The notes below the pieces were generated by a model. That model was not told where the DNA came from. It did not search any database and worked only from the letters and a program-made list of their open reading frames with translations. Below, piece by piece: positions 5,990 through 14,431 of a DNA stretch of 14,470 nt. This DNA is from an uncultured Prosthecobacter sp. (GTDB taxonomy: Bacteria > Verrucomicrobiota > Verrucomicrobiia > Verrucomicrobiales > Verrucomicrobiaceae), in assembly GCA_947523045.1 (NCBI GenBank), contig CANNUR010000056.1, positions 1 through 14,470 of the forward strand. The letters run 5' to 3'. The position numbers and the translations under genes are program-made. Each line of letters starts with the position of its first letter. Position 1 is the first letter of the stretch.

Positions 5990-6895
5990 TTATTTTTGAA
6001 CTCTCGCTGGCCTGGCCCGAGTTTCCGCGGTCGGGTCAACGGGCAGGAAGGTGCTCAACGCGGCCGCCAGTGCTTCAGCGAAACGCTGGCGGTTGGCCTC
6101 GGTGTCGCGCAGGCGCGGCCGGTTCGCCTCGATTTGCACGCCGGCCACGCCGCGCGCGGCGTCGCAGTGACGCGCCAGGGTGTAGCCGCCGCGGAAGTAG
6201 GGCAGGGTCGGCACCGGCAGGCGCGGGCTCGGGGTGGTGGGAAAACCCTCGTTTTCCAGGAGGGCGCCGAGGCTGGACGGTCCACGCAGGAACTCGCTGT
6301 AGGGCAGGGAGGAGCGTCGTGCCAGCAGCTCGGCGCTGCCGCGGGCGGCGAAGGCCGTCGCGTTGAGCACTGCCTCGGGTTGGGCGAGGTCGGCGGCGTC
6401 GTGCAGCCAGCCGAGTTCGACCTGAGCCTGCGGATGGCTGTGGCCATGCAGATCGATGAGGAAGGCCCAGCCGTGGCGGTCGACGGCTTCGCGGCAGGCC
6501 TGCTCGATGAAGCCGTGGTGTTCGTGCCAGGCCTGCTCGGCGGCGGCGCTGCCTTGGGCGGCTTCGGTGAGCTCGCGGTTGGCGTCGAGCTTGGCGCGGT
6601 GCAGGTGGCAGATCACCACATGCGGGCGGGCGCCGCGGCGCGCGGCAACGGCGGCAGCGACGGCCCGTGCCAGCTCCTGGGTGTTGGCATCCATGGTCAG
6701 CACGCCCTCGCGCCGGTCGGGCAGGTCGACGGGTTTTTCGCGACCGCCGTGCGGGGCGGCCAGGATGATTGGCAACTCGCCCGGCTGGTACTCGATGAAG
6801 CGGCGCTGGCCGAACCGGGGTTCGGAGGTCGGTTCCTGAGCGCGACCGGCGGGCAGCGCCCCGATGAGCAGGGCGAGCAGCGGCAAGGCTTTCAC
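5990..6895 (-). CDS. Secreted N-formylglutamate amidohydrolase-like protein
   Basis: The product is 301 residues from GTG at 6895, whose GTGA overlaps the TGA of the preceding gene by 4 nt (translational coupling). A signal peptide (about 1-19, ending GRAQ) points to an extracytoplasmic protein. The fold is suggested by LPIILAAPHGG (41-51), CHLHRAKLDANRE (96-108), the metal-ligand-like FLIDLHGHSHP (145-155) and GVQIEANRP (252-260), which resemble the zinc-dependent N-formylglutamate deformylase/amidohydrolase family (relatives of peptidoglycan amidases and carboxypeptidases). Because classical formylglutamate deformylase is cytoplasmic in histidine breakdown and this protein is exported, the substrate is likely different, perhaps a peptide or cell-wall amide. 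No histidine-pathway gene is nearby. The longer frame up to 7261 is a shadow of the upstream gene. Confidence 0.75.
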   Translation of the reverse strand: MKALPLLALLIGALPAGRAQEPTSEPRFGQRRFIEYQPGELPIILAAPHGGREKPVDLPDRREGVLTMDANTQELARAVAAAVAARRGARPHVVICHLHRAKLDANRELTEAAQGSAAAEQAWHEHHGFIEQACREAVDRHGWAFLIDLHGHSHPQAQVELGWLHDAADLAQPEAVLNATAFAARGSAELLARRSSLPYSEFLRGPSSLGALLENEGFPTTPSPRLPVPTLPYFRGGYTLARHCDAARGVAGVQIEANRPRLRDTEANRQRFAEALAAALSTFLPVDPTAETRARPARVQK

Positions 6896-7767
6896 GGGGC
6901 GGCGGCGGTGCTGGCTGCTTCCGGAAGCTTGCCGGCGGCCCAGAGGATGCCGCGCGGGATGAGGTGCTCGAGACCCGGGGTGTTTTCCGGGTGCGGGCTG
7001 GAGACAAAGACGCGGCCGCGGCCGAAGGAGGCGACAGCCTGGGCGGGCGAGTGGACCATGACACCGACGGGCGTGCCGTTCTTGGCCACCTCGGTGCGGA
7101 ACAGGGCGAGCGGTTTGTAAGCCGGCAGGTCGGCGCGGTCGCCGGGCTTGAGGATGGGGCCGTTGTTGTAGCGGACGAGGAAGGTGCCGTCGACGCGGCC
7201 GAGGATGGGTTTGCCGTCGACCGTCACCTCCATCTCGACAAAGCCGCTGCCGCGCATCCACTTGCTGGACACGGTCGAGGCATTGAGGATGCCCAGGCCC
7301 CAGGAAAAGTTCGAGCAGGCCAGGTAGGCGCCGGCGCAGATGCCGACGTAACCGCCGCCGTTGCGGACAAACTCGCGCACGCGCGCACGGCCGGCATCGC
7401 CGAGGCTCTTGGCCTGGGCGCTGCCGCTGCCGCCCGAGAAGATGACGACGTCATAACCTTCCAGCGCGCCGGCGGCGATCTGCTCGGGCTTGAGGCGGTC
7501 GAGGGTCGCCCCGGTCAGCCCCTCGACGCGGGCGCAGACGTTGGCGATGCCGCTCTCTGGCGCACCCGTGCCTTCAAAAATGGCGACCCGAACCGGCGAT
7601 GGCTGCACCGGCGGTGCGATGATTGTGCGATGGCCGTTGAGGTCGGGTGGGATCACCACGGGCTTCGGCGCCGCCTTGGCCGGGGCCTTGGGTGGCGGCG
7701 TTGCGGCGGGTTCCGAAGCCTGGGCGGCGAGGGCGCAGACGAGCAGGACGGACAGGAGACGGCTCAT
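6892..7767 (-). CDS. Secreted BPL_N-type glutamine amidotransferase-like protein
   Basis: The product is 291 residues from ATG at 7767. It starts with a signal peptide (MSRLLSVLLVCALAAQASEP), then a proline/alanine-rich linker (about 19-58). The core is a class-I amidotransferase-like fold: VRVAIFEGTGAPESG (59-73), YDVVIFSGGSGS (105-116), NGGGYVGICAGAYLAC (136-151) with candidate nucleophile Cys144, and SSPHPE (256-261) offering the His259 and Glu261 of a Cys-His-Glu triad. This matches the BPL_N family, named from the N-terminal domain of eukaryotic biotin-protein ligases, which in bacteria is often exported and of unknown activity. All three triad residues appear present, so catalysis is plausible. 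The stop overlaps the start of the amidohydrolase-like gene; 55 nt separate it from the upstream isomerase-like gene. Confidence 0.78.
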   Translation of the reverse strand: MSRLLSVLLVCALAAQASEPAATPPPKAPAKAAPKPVVIPPDLNGHRTIIAPPVQPSPVRVAIFEGTGAPESGIANVCARVEGLTGATLDRLKPEQIAAGALEGYDVVIFSGGSGSAQAKSLGDAGRARVREFVRNGGGYVGICAGAYLACSNFSWGLGILNASTVSSKWMRGSGFVEMEVTVDGKPILGRVDGTFLVRYNNGPILKPGDRADLPAYKPLALFRTEVAKNGTPVGVMVHSPAQAVASFGRGRVFVSSPHPENTPGLEHLIPRGILWAAGKLPEAASTAAAP

Positions 7768-7822
7768 GCAGCGGCATAACTGTCGGGACCGGCGCCTTCC
7801 TTCAAGGCAGACGCAGAAAAAG

Positions 7823-9457
7823 TCACTCCAGCCGAACATCGCCGCACAGGCTGACGCGCAGGCCGAGTTCCGCCATCGCTGCGGCCTTGATGCGCGCGGC
7901 GCGGTGCGCCTGCTTTTCGTTGGGGCAGTACACCACCTGGATGTGGTTCGACTTGTGGCGCGCCATCATCTGGTCGCGCGTCACGCCCTTGAGCACGGCG
8001 TGCAGGATCGGCCACTGCGGGGTGGTCTCGCGCCAGCGCGCCTCGGTCTCCTTCTCGGGCAGGCGCAGGGCTTCGGCGACGCCGATGTCGCAGCACAGCA
8101 CGCCGTCCATGACGAAGACACGGCTCCAGACCAGATGGCCGGGTTTGCTGACGCCCTTGAGCGTGCCGCCGCCGAGGCGGAAGTACATCGACGGCTGGCG
8201 CTCGCTGCTTGCGCCCTTCCAGCCGCCGACAAAGTGCGCGGGCGGCGCGGCACCGCTGATCAGCAGCACCCAGACGAAGTCCTTGCCGAAGGTTTTGCCC
8301 CAGCGCAGGTCGTGCAGGGTGTTCTCCGGGGCGAAACCGAGCTCACGCCAGAGCCGGTAGGTCACCAGGCCGTCGAGGCCGGCGCATTCGTCGACCTCGT
8401 TGAAGTGTGGCAGGGCCTCGCCCTCGAACAGCACGCGCCGGCCGTCGGCGCTGCGCACTGGTGGCCGGTCGGCATTGTTGAGCGTGCCCTCGACGAGGTC
8501 GCTCGCCGGCGTCAGATCCTTCAGGCCCTGCTGGTACTGGATGCCGATGGCATCGCAACCGAACGCATCGGCGAGACGCACGGCGGCGAGGTACATCTTG
8601 CATTGCTCCAGCACCTGGGTCTCGGTCAGCTCCGCCGCCTCATCCTGGCCGAGCTCGAAGTGCAGGCCCTTCCTGCGGTACCAGGCATAAACCGCGCGCG
8701 CATCGTCGTCGCTCACCTCGCGCATGGCGGCATACAGGGTCGATTGGCTCAGCCGCTCCTTGAAGCAGCCGGTGGGGTGCAGCAGGTGGTCGGGCACGAT
8801 GGCGTTGAACATGCCCATGCAGCCCTCGTCAAAGACGCCAAGGATGGCCTTGGCCGCTCGGAAGCGCCGGCCGAAGTCGCGCCCGAGCCGCTCGTCCTCG
8901 GCGGGCAGGCGCACGAGATCGAGGTCGCGCACGTGCGACTGATCATGGCGGACGCGGCCGGTGCTGAGCCACTCGCGCAGGCCGTTTTTGAAGAAGGCAT
9001 CGGTGAAGGTCTCGCTCCACAGCGTCGAATACTGGACGCCGGCCTTGGTGAGCGAGGCGTTGAGGTTGAGCAGGCCGACCAGTCCCGGCCACTGGCCGCT
9101 CCAGTTGGCGACGGTGAGGATGGGACCGCGGTGGGTGGTCAGGCCGGCGAGCACGTGGTGGGAGTACTGCCAGACCGCCTCGGCAACGACGAGCGGTGCC
9201 TCGGGATCGATGCCGCGGAAGACCTCCATGCCCTCGCGCTGGCTGGCGATGAAGCCGTGTTTTTTCTTCGCGTCGTAGGGATGCGCGCGGCGGATCTCCC
9301 AGCCCTCTGCCTTGAGCGCCTTGGCGAGCGCGTCCTCCATCGCCTTCTGGGCGGGCCAGCAGGTCTGGTTGGCGGCCAGGCGCAGGTCGCCGCTGGCGAT
9401 GAGTTGGACGGTTCGGACAGGTCGGGTTGAGGCAGGCATGACAGTAGAGGCTTTCAT
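7823..9457 (-). CDS. L-fucose isomerase-like protein
   Basis: The product is 544 residues from ATG at 9457; other in-frame starts lie at 9439 and 9517 and none has a clear ribosome site. The first strand [15 protein letters not shown] begins near residue 16, then come [11 protein letters not shown], the long conserved [20 protein letters not shown] (87-106), [19 protein letters not shown] (108-126), and candidate metal ligands Glu211 ([12 protein letters not shown]), Asp302 ([11 protein letters not shown]) and His501/His505 ([12 protein letters not shown]). These are features of the fucose/arabinose isomerase fold, which interconverts an aldose and a ketose with a divalent metal. Length is close to the fucose isomerase family. 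No sugar kinase or aldolase is nearby, so the true sugar is unknown. It is probably the first gene of the leftward cluster and is divergent from the efflux adaptor gene. No signal peptide, so cytoplasmic. Confidence 0.82.
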   Translation of the reverse strand: MKASTVMPASTRPVRTVQLIASGDLRLAANQTCWPAQKAMEDALAKALKAEGWEIRRAHPYDAKKKHGFIASQREGMEVFRGIDPEAPLVVAEAVWQYSHHVLAGLTTHRGPILTVANWSGQWPGLVGLLNLNASLTKAGVQYSTLWSETFTDAFFKNGLREWLSTGRVRHDQSHVRDLDLVRLPAEDERLGRDFGRRFRAAKAILGVFDEGCMGMFNAIVPDHLLHPTGCFKERLSQSTLYAAMREVSDDDARAVYAWYRRKGLHFELGQDEAAELTETQVLEQCKMYLAAVRLADAFGCDAIGIQYQQGLKDLTPASDLVEGTLNNADRPPVRSADGRRVLFEGEALPHFNEVDECAGLDGLVTYRLWRELGFAPENTLHDLRWGKTFGKDFVWVLLISGAAPPAHFVGGWKGASSERQPSMYFRLGGGTLKGVSKPGHLVWSRVFVMDGVLCCDIGVAEALRLPEKETEARWRETTPQWPILHAVLKGVTRDQMMARHKSNHIQVVYCPNEKQAHRAARIKAAAMAELGLRVSLCGDVRLE

Positions 9458-9592
9458 TGTGCAGGGTGGCCGCGCGCCCGGCAAGGCCCCCGGCATGCCC
9501 GGACTTGCATCTGTCATGAAGATTCTTGACTTCACGCGCGTACTGTCCGGCCCCACCTTTGACATGGCGTGGATGGCGGGGCAGTGGAACGC

Positions 9593-10705
9593 ATGAAGGC
9601 ATTGAAACAACTCCTGGCCGCGGCCTTGGTGCTCGCCGTACTGGCGGCCGCCGGTCTGTTCCTGCGCCGATCGCTCGACAGTCGCACAGCCGGCGCCGAA
9701 AAGCGCGCCGCGGTGGCCGTCGGCCGCGTCGTTGTCCACGAGGTCAAGGAGGATGATTTTGTCGAGCAGGTCGAGGTCGTCGGCACGGTGCGTTCCTTCG
9801 AATCGATCGATGTCTCCGCCCGCGTCACCGAGGTCGTCGAAAAGATCGAGTTCACCGACGGTCAGAGCGTCGAAAAGGGCCAGCCGCTGGTCAAGCTGTC
9901 CTCGGCCGAGGACGAGGCCCGCCTGGCCGCCGCGCGCGCCCAGCTCGCCGAACACGAACGCGAACTCGCCCGCCTGCGCCAGCTCGCTGCCGACGGCGCG
10001 GTGTCGTCGGTCCTCGTCGAGGAACGCGAGACGCTCGCCGAAGTTGCCCACCGCCAGATTCAAGAAGTTGAGGCCCGCCTCGCCGACCGCCTCATCACCG
10101 CGCCCTTCCGCGGCGTGCTCGGCCTGCGCAATATCAGCGCCGGCACCCTCATCTCGCCGGGCACGGTCATCGCCACCCTCGATCAGATCGACCGCGTGCG
10201 ACTCGACTTCGCCGTGCCCGAGGTCTTCATCGCCGAACTCGAGATCGGCCGCGCGGTGCAGGCCCGCAGCGCCGCCTACCCGGGCCGCGTCTTTGAGGCG
10301 CGTGTCGCCCAGGTCAGTTCGCGCGTCGATCCCGCCACGCGCGCTGTCGTCGTCCGTGCCGACATCGACAATGCCGACCACGCCCTGCGGCCCGGCATGC
10401 TGCTCACCGCGACCCTCAGCCGCGCCCCGCGCCGCGCTCCGGCGGTGCCGGAACGCGCGCTGGCACCGGTGTACCGGCAGGTCTATGTCTTTGTCGTCAC
10501 CGGCAAGGAGGGCGCCCAACGCGTCGAACGCCGTGCCGTCGAGACCGGCCTGCGCAAGCCCGGCTACGTCGAAATCACCGCCGGTTTGAAGGCGGGCGAA
10601 ACCGTGGTCACCGATGGCTACATGGGCCTGGCCGACGGCAGCCCGGTCGTGATCACCGGTCGCTTCCGCGCGGCGGCACCGGCCTACAATCCGCGGACGA
10701 ACTGA
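9593..10705 (+). CDS. RND efflux system periplasmic adaptor subunit
   Basis: The product is 370 residues from ATG at 9593 (a GTG at 9584 is an alternative). An N-terminal membrane anchor (about 4-24) is followed by a barrel-sandwich half [21 protein letters not shown] (60-80), a lipoyl-like stretch [21 protein letters not shown] (82-102), an alpha-hairpin coiled coil (about 105-165) and the second lipoyl half [20 protein letters not shown] (168-187). The beta-barrel domain has [19 protein letters not shown] (242-260) and [10 protein letters not shown]; a membrane-proximal domain closes the protein. This is the AcrA/MexE/MdtA-type adaptor that joins the inner-membrane pump to an outer-membrane channel. 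It ends 4 nt before the pump gene, a clear operon. The hairpin is short compared with AcrA. The exported substrate cannot be inferred. Confidence 0.93.
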   Translation: MKALKQLLAAALVLAVLAAAGLFLRRSLDSRTAGAEKRAAVAVGRVVVHEVKEDDFVEQVEVVGTVRSFESIDVSARVTEVVEKIEFTDGQSVEKGQPLVKLSSAEDEARLAAARAQLAEHERELARLRQLAADGAVSSVLVEERETLAEVAHRQIQEVEARLADRLITAPFRGVLGLRNISAGTLISPGTVIATLDQIDRVRLDFAVPEVFIAELEIGRAVQARSAAYPGRVFEARVAQVSSRVDPATRAVVVRADIDNADHALRPGMLLTATLSRAPRRAPAVPERALAPVYRQVYVFVVTGKEGAQRVERRAVETGLRKPGYVEITAGLKAGETVVTDGYMGLADGSPVVITGRFRAAAPAYNPRTN

Positions 10706-10709
10706 GCGC

Positions 10710-13700
10710 ATGTTCCTGTCCGACGTCTCCATCCGCCGGCCCGTGCTCGCCACGGTGGCCAACCTGCTGCTGATGGCCTTTGGCCTCGTCGCCTACACGC
10801 GCATGCAGGTGCGCGAGTATCCCGACATCGAGCCGCCGATCATCTCGATTGAGACCGTCTATCCCGGTGCCGCCGCCGCCGTCGTTGAGCGCCGCGTCAC
10901 CCAGCTCATCGAGGACCGCATCAGCGGCGTCGAGGGCATCGAGAACATCGATTCGATCAGCACCGACGGCCAGTCGCAGATCACCGTCGAGTTCTCGCTC
11001 GACCGCGACATCGACAATGCCGCCAGCGACGTGCGCGAGGCGGTGTCGAGCCTGCTCGACGACCTGCCCGACGAGGTGCGGCCCCCGGAGATCACCAAGC
11101 AGGACGCCGTCACCGAGGTGCTCATGTGGCTCAACCTCACCAGCCCCGACCTGTCGCCGGTCGAGCTGGCCGACTACGCCGAGCGCTACCTTGTCGACCG
11201 CTTTTCGCAGCTGCCCGGCGTGGCGCGCGTGCGCCTGAGCGGCGCCACCCGCTTCGCCATGCGCCTGTGGATCGACCGCGAGGCACTGGTGGCCCGCGGC
11301 TTGACCGTGGTTGATGTCGAGGACGCCCTGCGCCGCCAGAACGTCGAGCTGCCGGCCGGTGCCGTGCAGGCGCGCGACCGCACGATCACCGTCCGCCTGC
11401 GCCGCGAGTTCACCACGGTCGAGGAGTTTCGCAGCCTGGTGCTCAAGCGCGGCGACGACGGCTACCAGGTCCGCCTGGGCGAGGTGGCGCGCGTCGAGCT
11501 CGGTGCCGAGGATGCCCGTCGCCGCTTCCACGGCAACGGCGTGCCGATGGTGGCCCTTGGCATCGTCAAGCAGTCGCGCGCCAACACGCTCGATGTCGCC
11601 CGCGCCGCCAAGGCCGAGGCCCTGCGGCTGGCACCGGTTCTGCCCGAGGGCATCAAGCTCGAGCAAAGCTACGACACCTCGCAGTTCATTGAGGCCTCGC
11701 TCGCCGAGGTCTTCAGCACCCTCGTCATCGCCGTTCTGCTCGTCGTTCTGGTCATCTACCTCTTCCTCGGCACCGCCCGCGCCACCCTCGTGCCCGCGGT
11801 CGCCGTGCCGGTCTCGGTGGTCGCCACCTGCATCGTCCTGTACTTCCTCGGCTTCTCGGTCAACGTCCTCACCCTGCTCGCCATCGTGCTCGCCATCGGC
11901 CTGGTCGTCGATGACGCCATCGTCGTGCTGGAAAACATCCACCGCCGCATTGAGGACGGCGAGACGCCGCTCGTCGCCTCCTACCTCGGTGCCCGCCAGG
12001 TCGGCTTCGCCGTGGTCGCCACCACCCTGGTGCTGGTGGCGGTCTTTGTCCCGATCAGCTTCCTCGAGGGCGATGCCGGCAAGCTGTTCGCCGAATTCTC
12101 GGTCACCCTCGCGGTTTCCGTCAGCTTCTCCAGCTTCGTCGCCCTCACCCTCTGCCCGATGATCGCCTCGAAGCTGCTGCGCCCGGCCGGCCGCGGCAAC
12201 CTGCTGACGCGCGCGGTCGACGCTCTGTTCCGCCTGCTGCAGAACGGCTACCGCCGCCTGCTCACCGCCACGCTCGGCTACACGCTGCCCGCCTTCCTCG
12301 CCGTCGTCGGTAGCGCCGCGCTCAGCTACTGGCTGCTGCGCGCGGTGCCTTCGGAATTCACCCCGCGCGAGGACCGCGGCTCCTTCTTCGTGGTGTCCTC
12401 CGCGCCCCAGGGCGCCTCCTACGGCTACAGCATGGAGGTCTTCGCCGAACTGGAGAAACGCCTGATGTACCTCGTCGACAGCGGCGAGGCCCAGCGCCTG
12501 CTGGTGCGCGCGCCGCGGTCGTTCGGCAACAACGCCGACTTCAACGAGGTCATCACCATCATCAACCTCAACGACCACGGCACCCGCCGCTCGGCCTGGG
12601 AGATCATGGAGGAGGTGCGCGCCAAGGTCGCCGACCTGCACGGCGTGCAAAACTTCGTCATCATGCGCCAGGGCCTCAGCCGCGGCCTCAGCAAGCCGCT
12701 GCAGTTCGTCATCGGCGGCCCCACCTACGAGGAGCTGGCGCGCTGGCGCGACATCCTGCTCGAAAAGGCCGCCGCCAACCCGAACCTCGTCGGCCTCGAC
12801 TACGACTACAAGGAAACCAAACCCCAGCTCGAGGTCGCCATCGACCGCGCCCGCGCCGCCGACCTCGGCGTCTCCATCGCCAACATCGGCCGCACCCTGG
12901 AAAGCCTGCTCGGCTTCCGCCGCGTCACCACCTTCGTCGACAATGGCGAGGAGTACGACGTCATCCTCGAGGGTGATTACGAGGGCAAGCGCCTGCCCGG
13001 CGACCTGCAGGGCATCTACGTCCGCTCCGAGACCACCGGCGAGCTGATCCCGCTCGCCAACCTGGTCAGCCTCACGGAATTTGCCGACTCCGGCGCGCTC
13101 AACCGCTACAACCGCCTGCGCGCCATCACCTTCGACGCCGGGCTCGCCCCCGGCTACAGCCTGTCGGAGGCGGTCGCCTTCATGGAAAACCTCGTGCGCG
13201 AGCACCTGCCTCCGGACGCGGTCATCGGCTACAAGGGCGACGCCCTCAAGCTGCGCGAGACCAGCGGCAGCGTGCTCTTTGTCTTCGGCCTCGCCATCCT
13301 CGTCGTCTTCCTCGTGCTGGCCGCCCAGTTCGAAAGTTTCGTGCATCCCTTCACCATCATGCTCACCGTGCCGGTCGCCATCGGCGGCGGCCTGCTCGGC
13401 CTGCTGCTGACCGACCAGAACCAGAGCCTGTTCAGCCAGGTCGGCCTGATCATGCTGGTCGGTCTCGCCGCCAAAAACGGCATTCTCATCGTCGAATTCA
13501 TCAACCAGCTGCGCGACGAGGGCATGGCCTACGACGAGGCCATTGTCGAGGCCTCGGTGCTGCGCCTGCGCCCCGTGCTGATGACCACCCTGACGACGGT
13601 CATGGGCTCCCTGCCGCTCGTCTTTGGCACCGGCGCCGGCGCGGAAACCCGCCTCGTCGTCGGCGTCGTCATCCTCTACGGCGTCGCCCTCTCCGCGGTG

Positions 13701-13835
13701 TTCACCCTGCTCGTCGTGCCGCTCGCCTACCGCGCCGTGTCGCGCCGCACCGGCAGCCCCGGCGACACCTCACGGCGTGTTGATGCTGCGTTGGAAGGGA
13801 TGGATGAGGGAAAAGGGATAAGTAGTAAGGGATAA
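10710..13835 (+). CDS. RND efflux pump inner-membrane permease (HAE1 family)
   Basis: The product is 1041 residues, the usual length for AcrB/MexF-type pumps, from ATG at 10710. The N-terminus [25 protein letters not shown] is the classic TM1. The periplasmic porter domain follows ([19 protein letters not shown], about 51-69). TM4 carries the proton-relay aspartates in [16 protein letters not shown] (Asp401-Asp402) and TM10 the matching lysine in [13 protein letters not shown] (Lys922). The second porter loop (about 560-870) and TM8-12 are complete. It works as a homotrimer in the inner membrane, exporting small molecules against proton influx, together with the upstream adaptor and an outer-membrane channel that is not in this window. 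The last residues (GKGISSKG) are encoded by a 10-bp direct repeat, so the natural end may have been a little earlier. A long open frame on the opposite strand (10653-13346) is a high-GC shadow. Confidence 0.96.
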   Translation: MFLSDVSIRRPVLATVANLLLMAFGLVAYTRMQVREYPDIEPPIISIETVYPGAAAAVVERRVTQLIEDRISGVEGIENIDSISTDGQSQITVEFSLDRDIDNAASDVREAVSSLLDDLPDEVRPPEITKQDAVTEVLMWLNLTSPDLSPVELADYAERYLVDRFSQLPGVARVRLSGATRFAMRLWIDREALVARGLTVVDVEDALRRQNVELPAGAVQARDRTITVRLRREFTTVEEFRSLVLKRGDDGYQVRLGEVARVELGAEDARRRFHGNGVPMVALGIVKQSRANTLDVARAAKAEALRLAPVLPEGIKLEQSYDTSQFIEASLAEVFSTLVIAVLLVVLVIYLFLGTARATLVPAVAVPVSVVATCIVLYFLGFSVNVLTLLAIVLAIGLVVDDAIVVLENIHRRIEDGETPLVASYLGARQVGFAVVATTLVLVAVFVPISFLEGDAGKLFAEFSVTLAVSVSFSSFVALTLCPMIASKLLRPAGRGNLLTRAVDALFRLLQNGYRRLLTATLGYTLPAFLAVVGSAALSYWLLRAVPSEFTPREDRGSFFVVSSAPQGASYGYSMEVFAELEKRLMYLVDSGEAQRLLVRAPRSFGNNADFNEVITIINLNDHGTRRSAWEIMEEVRAKVADLHGVQNFVIMRQGLSRGLSKPLQFVIGGPTYEELARWRDILLEKAAANPNLVGLDYDYKETKPQLEVAIDRARAADLGVSIANIGRTLESLLGFRRVTTFVDNGEEYDVILEGDYEGKRLPGDLQGIYVRSETTGELIPLANLVSLTEFADSGALNRYNRLRAITFDAGLAPGYSLSEAVAFMENLVREHLPPDAVIGYKGDALKLRETSGSVLFVFGLAILVVFLVLAAQFESFVHPFTIMLTVPVAIGGGLLGLLLTDQNQSLFSQVGLIMLVGLAAKNGILIVEFINQLRDEGMAYDEAIVEASVLRLRPVLMTTLTTVMGSLPLVFGTGAGAETRLVVGVVILYGVALSAVFTLLVVPLAYRAVSRRTGSPGDTSRRVDAALEGMDEGKGISSKG

Positions 13836-13836
13836 G
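13813..13836 (+). repeat. Two copies of AAGGGATAAG at the 3' end of the pump gene
   Basis: AAGGGATAAG occurs at 13813-13822 and 13827-13836, a 14-nt period with a TAGT spacer. The stop codon of the pump gene lies in the second copy. The purine-rich, lower-GC segment differs from the codon use of the gene, suggesting a short repeat inserted at or grown from the gene end. Confidence 0.6.
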
Positions 13837-13879
13837 GGGGGCGCAGTCCATGCATGGGTGACCCTTTCTGGGGGGGCGG
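13836..13879. other. Short convergent spacer between pump gene and PII-like gene
   Basis: This 44-bp spacer holds a perfect palindrome CCATGCATGG (13848-13857), an adjoining small GGGT-G-ACCC hairpin and a G7 run. No hairpin with a T run is visible for either direction, so termination here is uncertain. Confidence 0.4.
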
Positions 13880-14182
13880 CTAAAATTTGTCCGGGCGCAG
13901 GACGCGCACCTCGCTGGCGTAGGCGACCATGGCGTAGTCCTGGAAGAACTCGGCCTGCAGGCGCGCTAGCGCCGTCTCCGCGACGGCGGGCCGCACGATG
14001 GCCTCGATCTGGACGTTGCCGCTTTCGACGAGGTCGGCGCTGCGCTCGCCCTGATGGCCGCTGCCGCGCACGTCGAAGGCCGTGTGCCCGTGGGCGCCGC
14101 AGTCGCGCAGCACCTCGACAACGCGGTCTTCCAGCACGGCTTCGCAGATGATGGTGAGCAGGGTCATGGGATGCAGGTTCAT
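13880..14182 (-). CDS. PII-like signalling protein, SbtB-type
   Basis: The product is 100 residues from ATG at 14182 (95 from the ATG at 14167). It has the small ferredoxin-like PII layout: strand LLTIICEAVLEDRVVEVLRD, a GAHGHTAFDVRGSGHQG segment that leads into the T-loop, then NVQIEAIVRP, a helix with ALARLQAEFF, and the ending YAMVAYASEVRVLRPDKF typical of PII-like partners of the SbtA transporter. Such proteins bind adenine nucleotides and control bicarbonate uptake in response to energy or carbon state. Its position 6 nt downstream of the sbtA remnant on the same strand supports the SbtB role. The classical T-loop tyrosine uridylylation site of GlnB is not seen. Confidence is good for the PII-like fold and moderate for the bicarbonate role. 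Confidence 0.75.
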   Translation of the reverse strand: MNLHPMTLLTIICEAVLEDRVVEVLRDCGAHGHTAFDVRGSGHQGERSADLVESGNVQIEAIVRPAVAETALARLQAEFFQDYAMVAYASEVRVLRPDKF

Positions 14183-14188
14183 GGCGGA

Positions 14189-14431
14189 TCAGGGTTGCAG
14201 GATTTTGGCGAGTTTGAAGAAGAGCGGGATGCCGACGGTGATGTTGAAGGGGAAGGTGATCGCCAGGGCGGCGGTGAGGGAATAGGTCGGGTTGGCGTCA
14301 GGCAGGGACAGCCGCACCGCCGCCGGCGCGGCGATGTAACTGGCGCTGCCGGCAAGCACCCCGAGCAGCGTGGCGCCGCCCGCGCTCAGCCCCACCCAGC
14401 CGGAGCCGCTGGCCTGGCTCAGGGTTGCGCC
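14189..14431 (-). pseudogene. sbtA: C-terminal remnant of SbtA-type sodium-dependent bicarbonate transporter
   Basis: The frame ending at TGA 14191-14189 encodes a hallmark SbtA C-terminus: VGLSAGGATLLGVLAGSASY, IAAPAAVRLSLPDANP and LTAALAITFPFNITVGIPLF, the last transmembrane helices of the transporter. Full SbtA proteins have over 300 residues and about ten helices. Here the frame can be followed back only to about 14431 with plausible family sequence (GATLSQASGSGWVGLS), then turns to non-membrane sequence (RDDPHSP) and meets an in-frame TAG at 14453-14455. A GTG at 14395 could start a 68-residue protein but that would be two helices only. Either the gene is broken by a frameshift or insertion, or it continues differently beyond the window edge, or the contig is misjoined. 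The PII-like gene 6 nt downstream is its expected partner. Confidence 0.65.

Noticed and set aside
6896..7261. Upstream extension of the amidohydrolase-like frame
   Set aside because: Arg/Pro-rich shadow of the amidotransferase-like gene; the GTG at 6895 gives an immediate signal peptide.
9526..9564. TTGACT and TTGACA hexamers upstream of the efflux adaptor gene
   Set aside because: Both resemble -35 boxes, but no acceptable -10 hexamer is found 16-18 nt downstream of either.
9458..10762. Upstream extension of the fucose-isomerase-like frame
   Set aside because: The extension is antisense to the efflux adaptor gene and contains no fold motif; the conserved first strand begins just after the starts at 9457 and 9439.
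10653..13346. 897-codon minus-strand frame opposite the RND pump
   Set aside because: Acidic, His/Asp/Glu/Gly-rich translation typical of antisense to a GC-rich membrane protein; the plus-strand pump is complete and has catalytic residues.
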